A stretch of 38,882 nt of DNA from contig VGWJ01000027.1 in assembly GCA_016873635.1 (NCBI GenBank), forward strand, positions 1 to 38,882, in the 5' to 3' direction. The notes beneath the pieces were generated by a model. It ran no database searches. It was not told where the DNA came from and worked only from the letters and a program-made list of their open reading frames with translations. Position 1 is the stretch's first letter. Each line of letters begins with the position of its first letter. The stretch is from Lentisphaerota bacterium. GTDB lineage: Bacteria; Verrucomicrobiota; Kiritimatiellia; UBA8416; VGWJ01. Below, piece by piece: positions 1-7,895 of this stretch. A program made the translations under genes and the position numbers.

Positions 1-420
<420 letters not shown>

Positions 421-598
421 TTTTTCCATTTTCGATTTTCGATCGCGGACTCCCGCTGGCGGGAACCCGCCGGGAATCGAATGATCGGCGAAGCTGCTTC
501 GCCCGTTCTCTATGTCAGTGAGCGGCTGGTGCGCAGCGGCAGGCGGCGAGGGATTTATCGCTGCGCCTGCGATGCGCCATCTGCCGCTCGCCATTTTT
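421..598 (+). other. 23S-5S rRNA internal spacer with processing-type hairpins
   Basis: No tRNA is visible in these 178 bases. A perfect 7-bp hairpin with a 3-base loop (GGCGAAG-CTG-CTTCGCC) lies at 487-503, and a shorter GC hairpin lies near 453-467. A stretch near 519-527 (GTGAGCGGC) can pair with GCCGCTCGCC just before 5S. Such pairing would fit RNase III-type processing of the precursor, but this is inference from complementarity only. The start of the spacer is T-rich with repeated CATTTT/GATTTTCGAT words. Confidence 0.6.
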
Positions 599-712
599 CC
601 CGGTGACCATGGCGAGGAGGTAACACCCGTTCCCATACCGAACACGGAAGTGAAGGGCCTCAGCGGCGATGGTACTGCGGGCTAGACCGCGGGAGAGTAG
701 CACGTTGCCGGG
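599..712 (+). rRNA. rrf: 5S ribosomal RNA
   Basis: About 114 bases with the conserved 5S core: the CCCATACCGAACACGGAAGT segment of domain beta and the GCGGGAGAGTAG segment near the 3' end. The termini CCCGGTGAC and GTTGCCGGG are complementary and form helix I, which sets the boundaries. It follows 23S by a short spacer and ends ten bases before a strong terminator, as expected for the last gene of an rRNA operon. Confidence 0.96.
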
Positions 713-722
713 TTTTTCTTGC

Positions 723-757
723 AGAGAGCCCCCCGTTCGGGGGGCTCTCTTTTTTTT
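723..757 (+). terminator. Rho-independent terminator of the rRNA operon
   Basis: A perfect 12-bp stem (AGAGAGCCCCCC / GGGGGGCTCTCT, 723-734 with 739-750) with a 4-base loop GTTC is followed by a run of seven further T. It lies directly behind 5S and should end rRNA transcription. The downstream cyclase frame can be extended back through this hairpin from a TTG, which argues against that early start. Confidence 0.96.
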
Positions 758-823
758 GGCGGCCTGTTCTGCGCTTGCGCGGCGGCGCGCGTCATGCTAG
801 GGAGGAAAGACCACGGAGGGCGC

Positions 824-2278
824 ATGCGCAGGCGCGGCGAAGAAACCGGACGCGAAGGAGCCTCGGAGCGTTTGCCCCGCCGCAGCGTGTTCCTGAACCT
901 GTTCCTGTCGATGGTGGTTTTCGGCGTCCTGATCGGGTTGATCTTCCCGCCGTTCGCCGAAATCGTGCTGGACGTGGACGAAGCCCTCTCCGCCTACTTC
1001 TTCGCCATGTGCGTCGCGGCGGGCGCCATCGTGGGGTTGTTCAACTTCCTGCTCTTCCGGCTGGTTGTCTCGCGCGCCATTGACCGCGTGGCCGGCGCCA
1101 TGCGCGGCATGCTGGCGAGCATGGAGTCGGCGGAACGCATGGATGACGGGGCAAGTCTCAAGCTGCCGATCAGCACGCGCGACGCGATCGGCCGTATCGA
1201 ACGGTCGTTCAACGAGATGGCGGACGCGGTGGCGCGCCGGGTGAACCTGGAATGGAGCACGCGATCGCTGCTCTCCCTGCTGTCCACGAGCGTGGAACTG
1301 CCCGACGTGGCCGGCAGGATACTGCGGGGGCTTGTGGACGCCTCGGGCGCGATGGCCGGGCTGATCTACTGCGACACGGGCGAGGGCTTCGACCGGGTGG
1401 CCGACACGGGGGTGGACATCACCGAGCACGTGCCGGAACGCCTCAGCGCCCGCCTGGGGCCGGTGACCGGCGCCATGCAGAGCGGCCAGATCACCGCCCT
1501 TACGCCCGGGGAGGGCGGCCTGCAGTGGATCCGGCACTCGACCCCCCTGGGGCGCTTCCAGCCGGGCAGCATTGTGCTGGTCCCGCTCACGGCGAAGGGG
1601 CAGGCCGCGGGCATTGCCATCCTGGCGTGCGACGCCCGGACACTGACCGCCGGGCAGCGCCAGCTTCTGGAAGCGATGCGGACGCAGGTCGCGCCTCACC
1701 TGCAGAACGCCGTGCTGCACGGCAAGATCCGGGACCTGGCGGCCATTGACGACCTGACGCGCATTCTGAACCGCCGCTTCGGCGTGCGGCGCCTCAACGA
1801 GGAGTTTTCGCGCTCCGTGCGCCACGGCGTGCCCGTGAGCGCGGTGATGTTCGACATAGACCATTTCAAGCAGTTCAACGACGCGCAGGGGCATGACGCC
1901 GGCGACGCGGTCCTGAAGCATGTGTCCCGGCTCACCGAGAAACACGTTCGCGTCGGCGACGTGGCCTGCCGCTACGGCGGCGAGGAGTTTCTGATCATCG
2001 AGCCGGGAGTCGGCATGGCCGAGTCCGCCCGTGTTGCGGAGCGGTTGCGAAGCGTGATTCAGACTTCGCCCGTGACGTGGGAGGAGAAAGCGCTGGAGGT
2101 GACGGCGAGCTTCGGCGTGGCAACCTGGCCGCTGGTTCCGGCCTCGTCAGCCGAGGAGCTGATCAGCGCGGCGGACAAGGCCCTCTACCAGGCCAAGGAA
2201 TCCGGCCGGAACAGGGTCTGCGTGCACCGCGGGGACACGATCGTTGCCGGCGCCGGCGTGGCCGCCGAGGGCGCCTGA
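824..2278 (+). CDS. membrane-anchored diguanylate cyclase with HAMP- and GAF-like regions
   Basis: Predicted to make cyclic di-GMP from two GTP at the inner membrane. From the chosen start (484 aa) there are two hydrophobic segments at about 22-40 and 57-80, a HAMP-like linker at about 80-135, a GAF-like sensor region at about 150-300 and a C-terminal GGDEF domain at about 302-465. The active-site loop reads GGEEF (385-389), a functional variant. RVGD at 376-379 matches the RxxD inhibitory c-di-GMP site at the usual distance, so product feedback is likely. ATG 824 is preferred because GGAGG lies just upstream at 815-819. An in-frame ATG at 794 and a TTG at 719 also exist, but 719 lies inside the rRNA terminator region. 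The sensed signal is unknown. It converges on the next gene with a gap of only seven bases. Confidence 0.93.
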   Translation: MRRRGEETGREGASERLPRRSVFLNLFLSMVVFGVLIGLIFPPFAEIVLDVDEALSAYFFAMCVAAGAIVGLFNFLLFRLVVSRAIDRVAGAMRGMLASMESAERMDDGASLKLPISTRDAIGRIERSFNEMADAVARRVNLEWSTRSLLSLLSTSVELPDVAGRILRGLVDASGAMAGLIYCDTGEGFDRVADTGVDITEHVPERLSARLGPVTGAMQSGQITALTPGEGGLQWIRHSTPLGRFQPGSIVLVPLTAKGQAAGIAILACDARTLTAGQRQLLEAMRTQVAPHLQNAVLHGKIRDLAAIDDLTRILNRRFGVRRLNEEFSRSVRHGVPVSAVMFDIDHFKQFNDAQGHDAGDAVLKHVSRLTEKHVRVGDVACRYGGEEFLIIEPGVGMAESARVAERLRSVIQTSPVTWEEKALEVTASFGVATWPLVPASSAEELISAADKALYQAKESGRNRVCVHRGDTIVAGAGVAAEGA

Positions 2279-2285
2279 GCGGGTT

Positions 2286-3182
2286 TCAGAGCGGGTCCAG
2301 GATCCAGCGCTTGTTGTACCAGAACCACTGTTCCGGCCGGTCGCGAACGGCGCGGTCAATGACGGCAAAGACCTCTTCGGTCATGCGTCGGACATCCGCG
2401 CCCCTGTCCGCGGCGGCGTCGGGGCGGATCGGGTCCCAGACGCGGATGCGGTGGCGCGTCCATGCCGCGCGTTCGGCGCAGCAGGGAAAGATCGGAACGC
2501 CGGCCGCGTGCGCGAAGGCCGCCATGCCCCTGGCGACGTTGGCCCTGCCTCCCAGAAAAGGAACGGACAGGCCCGGCGAGGCGGAACGCACGTCGGGCAG
2601 AATCGCAAGCACGCCGCCTTCGCGTATTCGCCGGACGACCTGCCGCAGCGTGCCGCTGCCGCGGGCAATGGATTCCGCGCCCGGGCTGCGCCGCAGACGG
2701 TCGAGGTAGGCGTTCGCGAGAGGGTTCTTCTGGGGCGCGGCAATGCTGAAGATGGGCAGGCCGGCCTGGCGACAGACCGCGGCGGCAAGCTCCCAGGCGC
2801 CCATGTGCGGGCAGGCCAGCACCGCGCCTGCGCCGCCGCCGGCGTGCCTGCGCAACGTTTCCAGGAAGTCCGCGCAGTCGCAGACCGAAGCGGTATACTC
2901 CGGCGTAACGCGCGGCAGACGAAGCGTTTCCACCGCCGTGAAGACAATGCCAAGCCACGAACGCCACGCTGTGCGGCGGACTTCGCGCGCGCGCATACCC
3001 GGCCCGAAGACCTGGCGGATCCGGCGCATCGCGGCGGCGGCGCGGAACCGGAACACGAAGTGCGAAAGAAACGCCACCGCCCAGCCCACGGCCAGGGCCC
3101 CGCGGTAGGGCAGCAGATTGACAAAGAGGGACACAGCCCGGAGAGCGAGATACTCGATGACGTGTTTCGGGCGATGAGGCAT
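2286..3182 (-). CDS. lipid A biosynthesis acyltransferase, LpxL/HtrB family
   Basis: The family transfers a secondary acyl chain from acyl-ACP to a lipid A precursor at the cytoplasmic face of the inner membrane. The 298-aa length is typical. There is an N-terminal hydrophobic segment (about 8-45). The catalytic HX4E motif is HMGAWE at 126-131. A second family block, LPDVRSASPG followed by VPFLGG, lies at about 195-212, and FWYNKRW near the C-terminus matches the usual ending of the family. No Shine-Dalgarno precedes ATG 3182, and a -10-like TATCTT sits five bases before it, suggesting a leaderless mRNA. The DUF362 gene lies upstream on the same strand. Which acyl chain or step it serves cannot be told from sequence. 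Confidence 0.9.
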   Translation of the reverse strand: MPHRPKHVIEYLALRAVSLFVNLLPYRGALAVGWAVAFLSHFVFRFRAAAAMRRIRQVFGPGMRAREVRRTAWRSWLGIVFTAVETLRLPRVTPEYTASVCDCADFLETLRRHAGGGAGAVLACPHMGAWELAAAVCRQAGLPIFSIAAPQKNPLANAYLDRLRRSPGAESIARGSGTLRQVVRRIREGGVLAILPDVRSASPGLSVPFLGGRANVARGMAAFAHAAGVPIFPCCAERAAWTRHRIRVWDPIRPDAAADRGADVRRMTEEVFAVIDRAVRDRPEQWFWYNKRWILDPL

Positions 3183-3187
3183 GCGCG

Positions 3188-3216
3188 AAGATAGCGGATG
3201 GAACGGCCCCGCGCAA
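3188..3216 (-). promoter_or_regulatory. candidate promoter for the LpxL-like gene
   Basis: Read on the minus strand: a -35-like TTGCGC (3211-3216), a 17-base spacer and a -10 TATCTT (3188-3193). The start codon begins five bases after the -10, so the start site would fall at or beside the ATG. The -35 is weak (three of six consensus bases). The -10 is identical to that of the DUF362 promoter. Confidence 0.45.
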
Positions 3217-3252
3217 GCGACGACGGGCGCGCGGCGGGGCGCCCGGAACCGC

Positions 3253-3282
3253 GGAAGATGGAAGACTGGAAGATCGGAGGAT
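3253..3282 (+). repeat. short degenerate tandem repeat (GGAAGA words)
   Basis: In the 121-base gap between the DUF362 and LpxL-like genes, GGAAGATG, GAAGACTG, GAAGATCG and GAGGATG follow one another, a purine-rich degenerate repeat of about 8 bases. No reading frame or known element explains it. It may be simple-sequence drift. Confidence 0.5.
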
Positions 3283-3303
3283 GCGGATCAGGAAGAGGCA
3301 GGG

Positions 3304-4485
3304 CTACAGGGGCTTTCCCCTTCGCATGATGCTCAGGAGAGGGCTGGGCCGCATGCTCACGGCGTTCTCGGGACAGACTTCGTGACAGCAGCAGCAGCCG
3401 ATGCAGGCTGAGGCCGCCAGCTCGGGCCGGACGCGGCCGCGTCGTTCTTCCGGCCGGTCATTTGCGCCGCCCGGGGCCTGTGCCGGAAGACGGAGGGCCT
3501 GCGCCGGGCACGCCCTGACGCAGCGCCCGCAGCCCACGCAGCGGTCGGAGAATGCGGGGCGGATCCACACCAGCGGGCGGATCAGGCGGACGACAGCCGA
3601 AGGAATGAGTCGCGGGAGGACGGCGCCGGGCGTCCGGAACGAGGCCGGCGCCACGCGCGCGACGGTTTCGCCCGCGATCTCGACGGGGTCGTCGAGCCTT
3701 CCGTCCGTCAGGACGGCGAGATAGGCCACCGCCGACGGCTCGATGCGCAGAATGCGGCAGAGCGTCAGATCCAGCGCCACGGCGTCCGCGGAAGCGGCCA
3801 GGAAACCCAGTTGCACCGGCTCGCCGGCGGACGGTCCGTCGCCCGACATGCCCCGTATGCCGTCGGCTATGCTCAGGTGGGGGCGTGCCGTCCGGTAGAC
3901 CGCGGCAAGCAGACGGCCGAAGGCGGCGACCGTAGGATGATCGCGGTGCAGTTGCGTCTTCTGATAGCCGGGCACGGCGCCGTACATGTTCTTCACCGCG
4001 GCGGTCAGCGTCATGAGCACGTGCGTCTTGACTTTCGGCACGTTGATGATGACATCGGCGTCGAGCACCGGCCGGGCAATGCTGAAACGGCAGCCGTCCT
4101 TCTCGAAAGCCACGGAGCCCGCCTGCTCCAGGTTCAGCAGCGGGACGTCTTCCTCCGCGCACATGCGGCGGAAGCCGCTGGCTTCCCAGACTTTCGTCAG
4201 TTTGGCGACGCTGTTGGGGCTGTCGGCCACAAGCGGTTTGCCGCCCGCCTGCCTGACGAGGCGGACCAGGGCGCGCACGACCGCGGGATGCGTGGTCACG
4301 GCCCGTTCCGGCTCCTTGTCGGTGAGGAGGTTGGGCTTGACGAGCACGGACTGGCCGGGGCGGACAAAGGCCCCGATTCCGCCCAGGTGCGCCAGCAGGG
4401 CGCGGAGCGCTTCGTCCAGGCCGGGGCCGTAGCCGGCACAGGCGGCCAGCGCGACCTTGCGCGGGGCTGTTCCGGATTCAGGCAC
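3304..4485 (-). CDS. DUF362 protein with C-terminal 4Fe-4S ferredoxin domain
   Basis: The 393-aa protein has a DUF362 domain over about residues 8-290 (VLVKPNLL, VADSPNS, DVIINVPKVKTH and the MTLTAAVKNMYG block are family hallmarks). Two cysteine clusters follow: CVGCGRCVRACP at 316-327 and CIGCCCCHEVCP at 361-372, each fitting a [4Fe-4S] site. The 33-residue insert between them is Arg/Pro-rich. The biochemical role of DUF362 proteins is poorly defined; an electron-transfer or redox function is inferred from the clusters. No signal peptide is seen, so it is probably cytoplasmic. The start is GTG 4485 without a Shine-Dalgarno, six bases after a good -10 box, so translation may be leaderless. 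It may be co-transcribed with the LpxL-like gene downstream. Confidence 0.9.
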   Translation of the reverse strand: MPESGTAPRKVALAACAGYGPGLDEALRALLAHLGGIGAFVRPGQSVLVKPNLLTDKEPERAVTTHPAVVRALVRLVRQAGGKPLVADSPNSVAKLTKVWEASGFRRMCAEEDVPLLNLEQAGSVAFEKDGCRFSIARPVLDADVIINVPKVKTHVLMTLTAAVKNMYGAVPGYQKTQLHRDHPTVAAFGRLLAAVYRTARPHLSIADGIRGMSGDGPSAGEPVQLGFLAASADAVALDLTLCRILRIEPSAVAYLAVLTDGRLDDPVEIAGETVARVAPASFRTPGAVLPRLIPSAVVRLIRPLVWIRPAFSDRCVGCGRCVRACPAQALRLPAQAPGGANDRPEERRGRVRPELAASACIGCCCCHEVCPENAVSMRPSPLLSIMRRGKPL

Positions 4486-4491
4486 GGGCGG

Positions 4492-4520
4492 AAGATAGAG
4501 GAAGAGGGCGGCGTTGACAA
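4492..4520 (-). promoter_or_regulatory. promoter for the DUF362 gene, leaderless type
   Basis: On the minus strand TTGTCA (4515-4520), exactly 17 bases, then TATCTT (4492-4497). The GTG start follows six bases after the -10, so transcription should begin at or next to the start codon. Its -35 overlaps that of the divergent promoter in the same eight bases. Confidence 0.65.
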
Positions 4521-4542
4521 GACGCCCGTCGGGAGGTATTCA
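4514..4542 (+). promoter_or_regulatory. sigma70-type promoter for the EEP-family gene
   Basis: A perfect -35 TTGACA (4514-4519), a 17-base spacer and -10 TATTCA (4537-4542). The start codon at 4615 would give a leader of about 65 bases, containing a GAGG-type ribosome site near 4604. The divergent promoter shares the -35 bases on the other strand. Confidence 0.7.
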
Positions 4543-4614
4543 CCATTGCCGGGCCTGCGTCCCGCGGGCGCGCGGCAACGCGGCAACCGTCAGGCGCCGC
4601 GCCGAGGTGCGGGA

Positions 4615-5361
4615 ATGAGACTGCTGTTGTACAACCTCAGGTACTGCGCGGGCACCGGGCGGCGTTTCCACCTGCCTCTGCCGTGGAGCGGCTACCTGAA
4701 GCGGTCGGAGGAAAACCTCGATCAGATCGTGGCTTTCATACGTTCGCTCAGGCCGGATATCGTGGGGCTGGTGGAAGTGGACGCCGGCTCTTTCCGGTCC
4801 GGACGCCGCAACCAGGCGGAGGTGATCGCGGACGCGCTGGGGCACTACCACATCTACGAGTGCAAGTACGACGAGCTTTCGCTGGCGCGCATGATTCCCG
4901 TGATGAACAAGCAGGTCAACGCGTTCCTCACGCGCGATACGATCGTGAACGAGCGTTTTCACTACTTCGACCGCGGTCTCAAGCGCCTGACGATCGAGCT
5001 GGAGCTGGACAACCTCGTGGTGTTCCTCGTCCACCTTTCGATCGGGTTTCGCGTGCGGCACAGGCAGCTTTCCGACCTCTTCGACCTGGTCAGGAGCGTG
5101 CGCAAGCCGCTGATCGTGGCGGGTGACTTCAACCTGCTGACGGGCGAACGCGAGCTGCGGCTGTTTCAGGCGGCGACCGGCCTGCGGAACGCCGCCGTGT
5201 CGCCCTATCTTTCCTATCCGAGCCGGCTGCCGCGGCGGTGCCTGGATTTCATCCTGCACAGCCGCGAGATTCAGGTGCTGGGCTTCGATGTTCCGCGTGT
5301 GCTTCACTCGGACCACCTGCCCCTGGTGTGCGACTTCCGGGCGGCCGGCGCCGGGGTGTAG
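4615..5361 (+). CDS. endonuclease/exonuclease/phosphatase (EEP) family metal-dependent hydrolase
   Basis: A 248-aa protein with the EEP (DNase I-like) fold signature: YNLRY at 6-10, the metal-binding glutamate in VEVD at 53-56, a histidine in LVHLS at 138-142, GDFN at 170-173, LDFI at about 210-213 and the terminal SDHLPL at 232-237. All catalytic positions of the family are present. The fold is shared by AP endonucleases, DNases, sphingomyelinases and inositol phosphatases, so the substrate cannot be assigned. No signal peptide is visible. The open frame extends far upstream without a stop, but ATG 4615 is supported by the promoter at 4514-4542, by GAGG just before it and by the start of homology. 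Confidence 0.88.
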   Translation: MRLLLYNLRYCAGTGRRFHLPLPWSGYLKRSEENLDQIVAFIRSLRPDIVGLVEVDAGSFRSGRRNQAEVIADALGHYHIYECKYDELSLARMIPVMNKQVNAFLTRDTIVNERFHYFDRGLKRLTIELELDNLVVFLVHLSIGFRVRHRQLSDLFDLVRSVRKPLIVAGDFNLLTGERELRLFQAATGLRNAAVSPYLSYPSRLPRRCLDFILHSREIQVLGFDVPRVLHSDHLPLVCDFRAAGAGV

Positions 5362-5377
5362 CTTGCGTGCGGCGGCG

Positions 5378-5593
5378 CCTTTCGGCCGAGACCGCCGCCA
5401 GCACGATCGCCCAGGCGACGACGCCGGCGGCGAGCGTGAACTTCTGCGGGAGCGAAAGGCGCGGGACGACCTGAACGTCGCGACTGCCCGAGTCGCGGGG
5501 TGACGGGCCTCAGCCCGCCTCCGCGCACGGCGCCAGCAGCGCCACGGCCGCCGCCAGCGCAATGCCCAGCAGTTCTTTCCTGGTCAGGGGCAC
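5378..5593 (-). pseudogene. possible broken small membrane ORF downstream of the sugar isomerase
   Basis: On the minus strand a GTG (5591-5593) with GGGAGG upstream starts a 27-residue frame whose body is hydrophobic (LLGIALAAAVALLAPC), resembling a signal peptide. It stops at TGA (5510-5512). The same frame then continues open and encodes a second hydrophobic stretch (LAAGVVAWAIVLAAVSA, about 5384-5431) followed by four or more arginines. A signal segment plus a C-terminal anchor separated by one in-frame stop suggests a small membrane protein with a nonsense mutation, or chance. It starts 21 bases after the isomerase stop, so it could be in that operon. No family is recognised. Confidence 0.3.
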
Positions 5594-5614
5594 GCCCGTT
5601 CGCCTCCCGCCCGT

Positions 5615-6607
5615 CTATTCGCCGAAGGCTTCGTCGAAGACGCGATCGGACTTGGGGAAGTCCAGCGCCTTGACGAACCGGCACGCTTCGACGGCGCCGA
5701 ACTCGCGGTCCATGGCGGCGTCTTCCCACTCCACGGAGAGCGGCCCGTCATAGCCCAGCACGTTCAGCGCGCGGATGATCTCCTCGAACTTGATTCCGCC
5801 GCGCCCCAGGCTGCGGAAGTCCCAGCCGCGGCCCGGGGTCCCGAAGTTCAGGTGCGAGGAGAGAATGCCGCTCTGCCCGTCCAGCGTGAGCGCGGCGTCC
5901 TTCATGTGCACGTGGTAGATGCGGTCGCGGAACGTCTTGAGGAACGCCACCGGATCCACCATCTGCCAGTGCAGGTGGCTGGGGTCGAAGTTGAAGCCGA
6001 AAGTCTTGCGGCGGCCGACGGCGTCCAGCGCTTTCCTGGCCGTGACGATATCGTACGCGATTTCGGTGGGATGCACTTCCAGCGCGAACTTCACCCCGCA
6101 GCGGTCGAAAACGTCCAGGATGGGATTCCAGCGCCGGGCGAAGTCCTTGAAGCCCTTCTCGACCATCTCCGCGGAGACGGGCGGGAAACTGTAGAGCATG
6201 TGCCAGATGGACGAGCCGGTGAACCCGTTCACGACTTTCAGGCCCATGTTGGCCGCGGTGCGCGCCGTGTTCTTCATGGCCTGGACGGCCCAGCGGCGCT
6301 TGGCCTCGGGGTCGCCCTTGCAGGACTTGGGCGCGAACATGTCGGAACGCTCGTCGTCGTTGAGATCGCAGACCAGTTGTCCGGCGAGGTGATTGCTGAT
6401 GGCGTAGACTTTCAGGCCGTACCGGGCGAGGATATCCACGCGGCCGCGGGCGTAGGCCTTGTCGCGCGCGCCCCTGTCGACGTCCACGTGGTCGCCCCAG
6501 CAGGCCAGCTCGAGCCCGTCATAGCCCCAGTCCGCGGCCCGCTTGGCAAGCTGCTCCAGGGGGATATCCGCGAACTGTCCCGTGAACAACGTAACCGGTC
6601 TGCCCAT
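5615..6607 (-). CDS. sugar-phosphate isomerase/epimerase, xylose isomerase-like TIM barrel
   Basis: A 330-aa protein of the AP endonuclease 2/xylose isomerase-like barrel family, which isomerises or epimerises sugars using a divalent metal. Blocks seen: WGYDGLELACWGDHVDVD near 27-44, ALEVHPTE near 175-182, FNFDPSHLHWQ near 207-217, HVHMKD near 236-241 and LSVEWED near 290-296. Together these supply the Glu, Asp, His and Glu metal ligands. A strong AGGAGG precedes ATG 6607. It lies 54 bases downstream of a Gfo/Idh/MocA oxidoreductase on the same strand, a common pairing in sugar or inositol catabolism. The substrate is unknown. Confidence 0.92.
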   Translation of the reverse strand: MGRPVTLFTGQFADIPLEQLAKRAADWGYDGLELACWGDHVDVDRGARDKAYARGRVDILARYGLKVYAISNHLAGQLVCDLNDDERSDMFAPKSCKGDPEAKRRWAVQAMKNTARTAANMGLKVVNGFTGSSIWHMLYSFPPVSAEMVEKGFKDFARRWNPILDVFDRCGVKFALEVHPTEIAYDIVTARKALDAVGRRKTFGFNFDPSHLHWQMVDPVAFLKTFRDRIYHVHMKDAALTLDGQSGILSSHLNFGTPGRGWDFRSLGRGGIKFEEIIRALNVLGYDGPLSVEWEDAAMDREFGAVEACRFVKALDFPKSDRVFDEAFGE

Positions 6608-6661
6608 GGCTCATTCCTCCTTTCGCGTCGGCGCGCGCTTCCGGCCGCCGGGCCGGCGGCG

Positions 6662-7819
6662 TCATTCGGTCTTCAGTTCCACCCACTTCTCTTTCTGCCG
6701 CGCGCTGGTCAGCACGGCGTCCAGGAAAGCCATTCCGCGCAGGCCGTCCTGCACGGAAGGATAGTCCGCCGCTTCGTGGGCGGGCTTGTCTTCAAGGCGC
6801 TTCGCCAGATCCCCGGCAAAGGCGTCGTATATGTTGGCGAAGGCCTCGACGTAGCCCTCGGGATGGCCGGCGGGCAGGCGCGTGGCGGCCGCCGCTTCCT
6901 TGCCGGGCCCGGGCATGGCGGTCCGCCGCCGTTCCGCGGGGCGGTCGGGCCACAGCGCGTGCAGCGTGTTGGGTTCCTCCTGCCGCCAGGCAAGGGAGCC
7001 CTCTTCGCCGTAGACGCGGATGTTCAGCCCGTTCTCCTCGCCGACGGCGATCTGGCTGGCCCACAGCACGCCCGTTGCGCCGCCGTCGAAGCGGAGCAGC
7101 GCGGAGGCGTCGTCGTCCAGCAGCCGGCCCTTCACGAAAGTGTGCAGCGCGGCGCACACCGCGCTGATGCGCTGCCCGGCGATGTATTCCGCCAGGTTGG
7201 CGCAGTGGCTGCCGATATCGCCCATGCAGCAGGTGTCTCCCGCGCGCTTGGGGTCCGTCCGCCACGCCGCCTGCTTCTGGCCGGACGCCTCCAGCCGCGT
7301 GGCGAGCCAGCCCTGCGGGTATTCCACCACCACGCGGCGCACGGCGCCGATGCGGCCGTGCGCGACCAGCGCGCGCGCCTCCCTGACCATGGGATAGCCG
7401 GTGTAGTTGTGCGTCAGGCAGAACAGCAGCCCCGAGCGCTTGACCTTGCGCGCGAGGTTGACGGCCTCGTCCATGGACGTGGTCATGGGCTTGTCGCAGA
7501 CCACGTGGAACCCCGCGTCCAGCGCGGCCATGGCCACGGGATAGTGCATGTTGTTGGGCGTTACGATGCTGACGAAGTCCATGCGCTGGCCGTCGGGCAG
7601 CCGCGCCTCCTTGCGCAGCATCTCGCGGTAGGTCCCGTAGACCCGGTCGGACGCCAGGAACAGGTCGCGGCCGCTCTCGCGGGACTTCTGTCGCGTACGG
7701 CTGAAAGCGCCGCAGACCAGTTCGATCCGCCCGTCCATAAGCGCGGCCATGCGGTGCACGGCGCCTATGAAGGCGTCCCGCCCGCCGCCGACCATGCCCA
7801 TGCGGAGCTTGCGGTTCAT
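6662..7819 (-). CDS. Gfo/Idh/MocA family NAD(P)-dependent oxidoreductase
   Basis: A 385-aa dehydrogenase that probably oxidises or reduces a sugar, sugar acid or cyclitol. The N-terminal Rossmann fold starts MGMVGGGRDAFIG, CDKPM is the family's (E/D)KP motif carrying the catalytic lysine, and GDIGSHCANLAEY is the substrate-domain motif. The open frame continues 48 codons upstream, but ATG 7819 has GAGGGAGAG directly before it and begins right at the nucleotide-binding strand. It appears to be the first gene of a two- or three-gene minus-strand operon with the isomerase, transcribed divergently from lysS out of a 76-base shared region. Confidence 0.93.
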   Translation of the reverse strand: MNRKLRMGMVGGGRDAFIGAVHRMAALMDGRIELVCGAFSRTRQKSRESGRDLFLASDRVYGTYREMLRKEARLPDGQRMDFVSIVTPNNMHYPVAMAALDAGFHVVCDKPMTTSMDEAVNLARKVKRSGLLFCLTHNYTGYPMVREARALVAHGRIGAVRRVVVEYPQGWLATRLEASGQKQAAWRTDPKRAGDTCCMGDIGSHCANLAEYIAGQRISAVCAALHTFVKGRLLDDDASALLRFDGGATGVLWASQIAVGEENGLNIRVYGEEGSLAWRQEEPNTLHALWPDRPAERRRTAMPGPGKEAAAATRLPAGHPEGYVEAFANIYDAFAGDLAKRLEDKPAHEAADYPSVQDGLRGMAFLDAVLTSARQKEKWVELKTE

Positions 7820-7846
7820 TTGTCTCTCCCTCGATTTTGAACGACA

Positions 7847-7875
7847 ATCATGTAAAACGTGACAACGCGTGTCAA
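7847..7875 (-). promoter_or_regulatory. candidate promoter of the oxidoreductase/isomerase operon
   Basis: On the minus strand a perfect TTGACA (7870-7875), 17 bases, then CATGAT (7847-7852, four of six consensus bases). The -35 lies inside the lysS promoter spacer. The inverted repeat TGACA-ACGCG-TGTCA at 7860-7874 covers both promoters and could be an operator, though that is only inferred from symmetry. Confidence 0.5.
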
Positions 7876-7888
7876 GATCATCTAGTAT
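7859..7888 (+). promoter_or_regulatory. candidate lysS promoter, leaderless type
   Basis: GTGACA (7859-7864), an 18-base spacer and TAGTAT (7883-7888), followed by only seven bases before ATG 7896. Transcription would start at about the A of the ATG. There is no Shine-Dalgarno before this ATG, which fits leaderless translation. Confidence 0.55.
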
Positions 7889-7895
7889 CGCCCGC

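Noticed and set aside
421-598. tRNA gene in the 23S-5S spacer
   Set aside because: No cloverleaf, TTC loop or acceptor stem could be formed; only simple hairpins are present.
797-1945. Long minus-strand open frame opposite the diguanylate cyclase
   Set aside because: GC-rich third-position bias keeps antisense frames open; the product is His/Arg/Gln-rich with no domain, and the plus strand has a full GGDEF protein.
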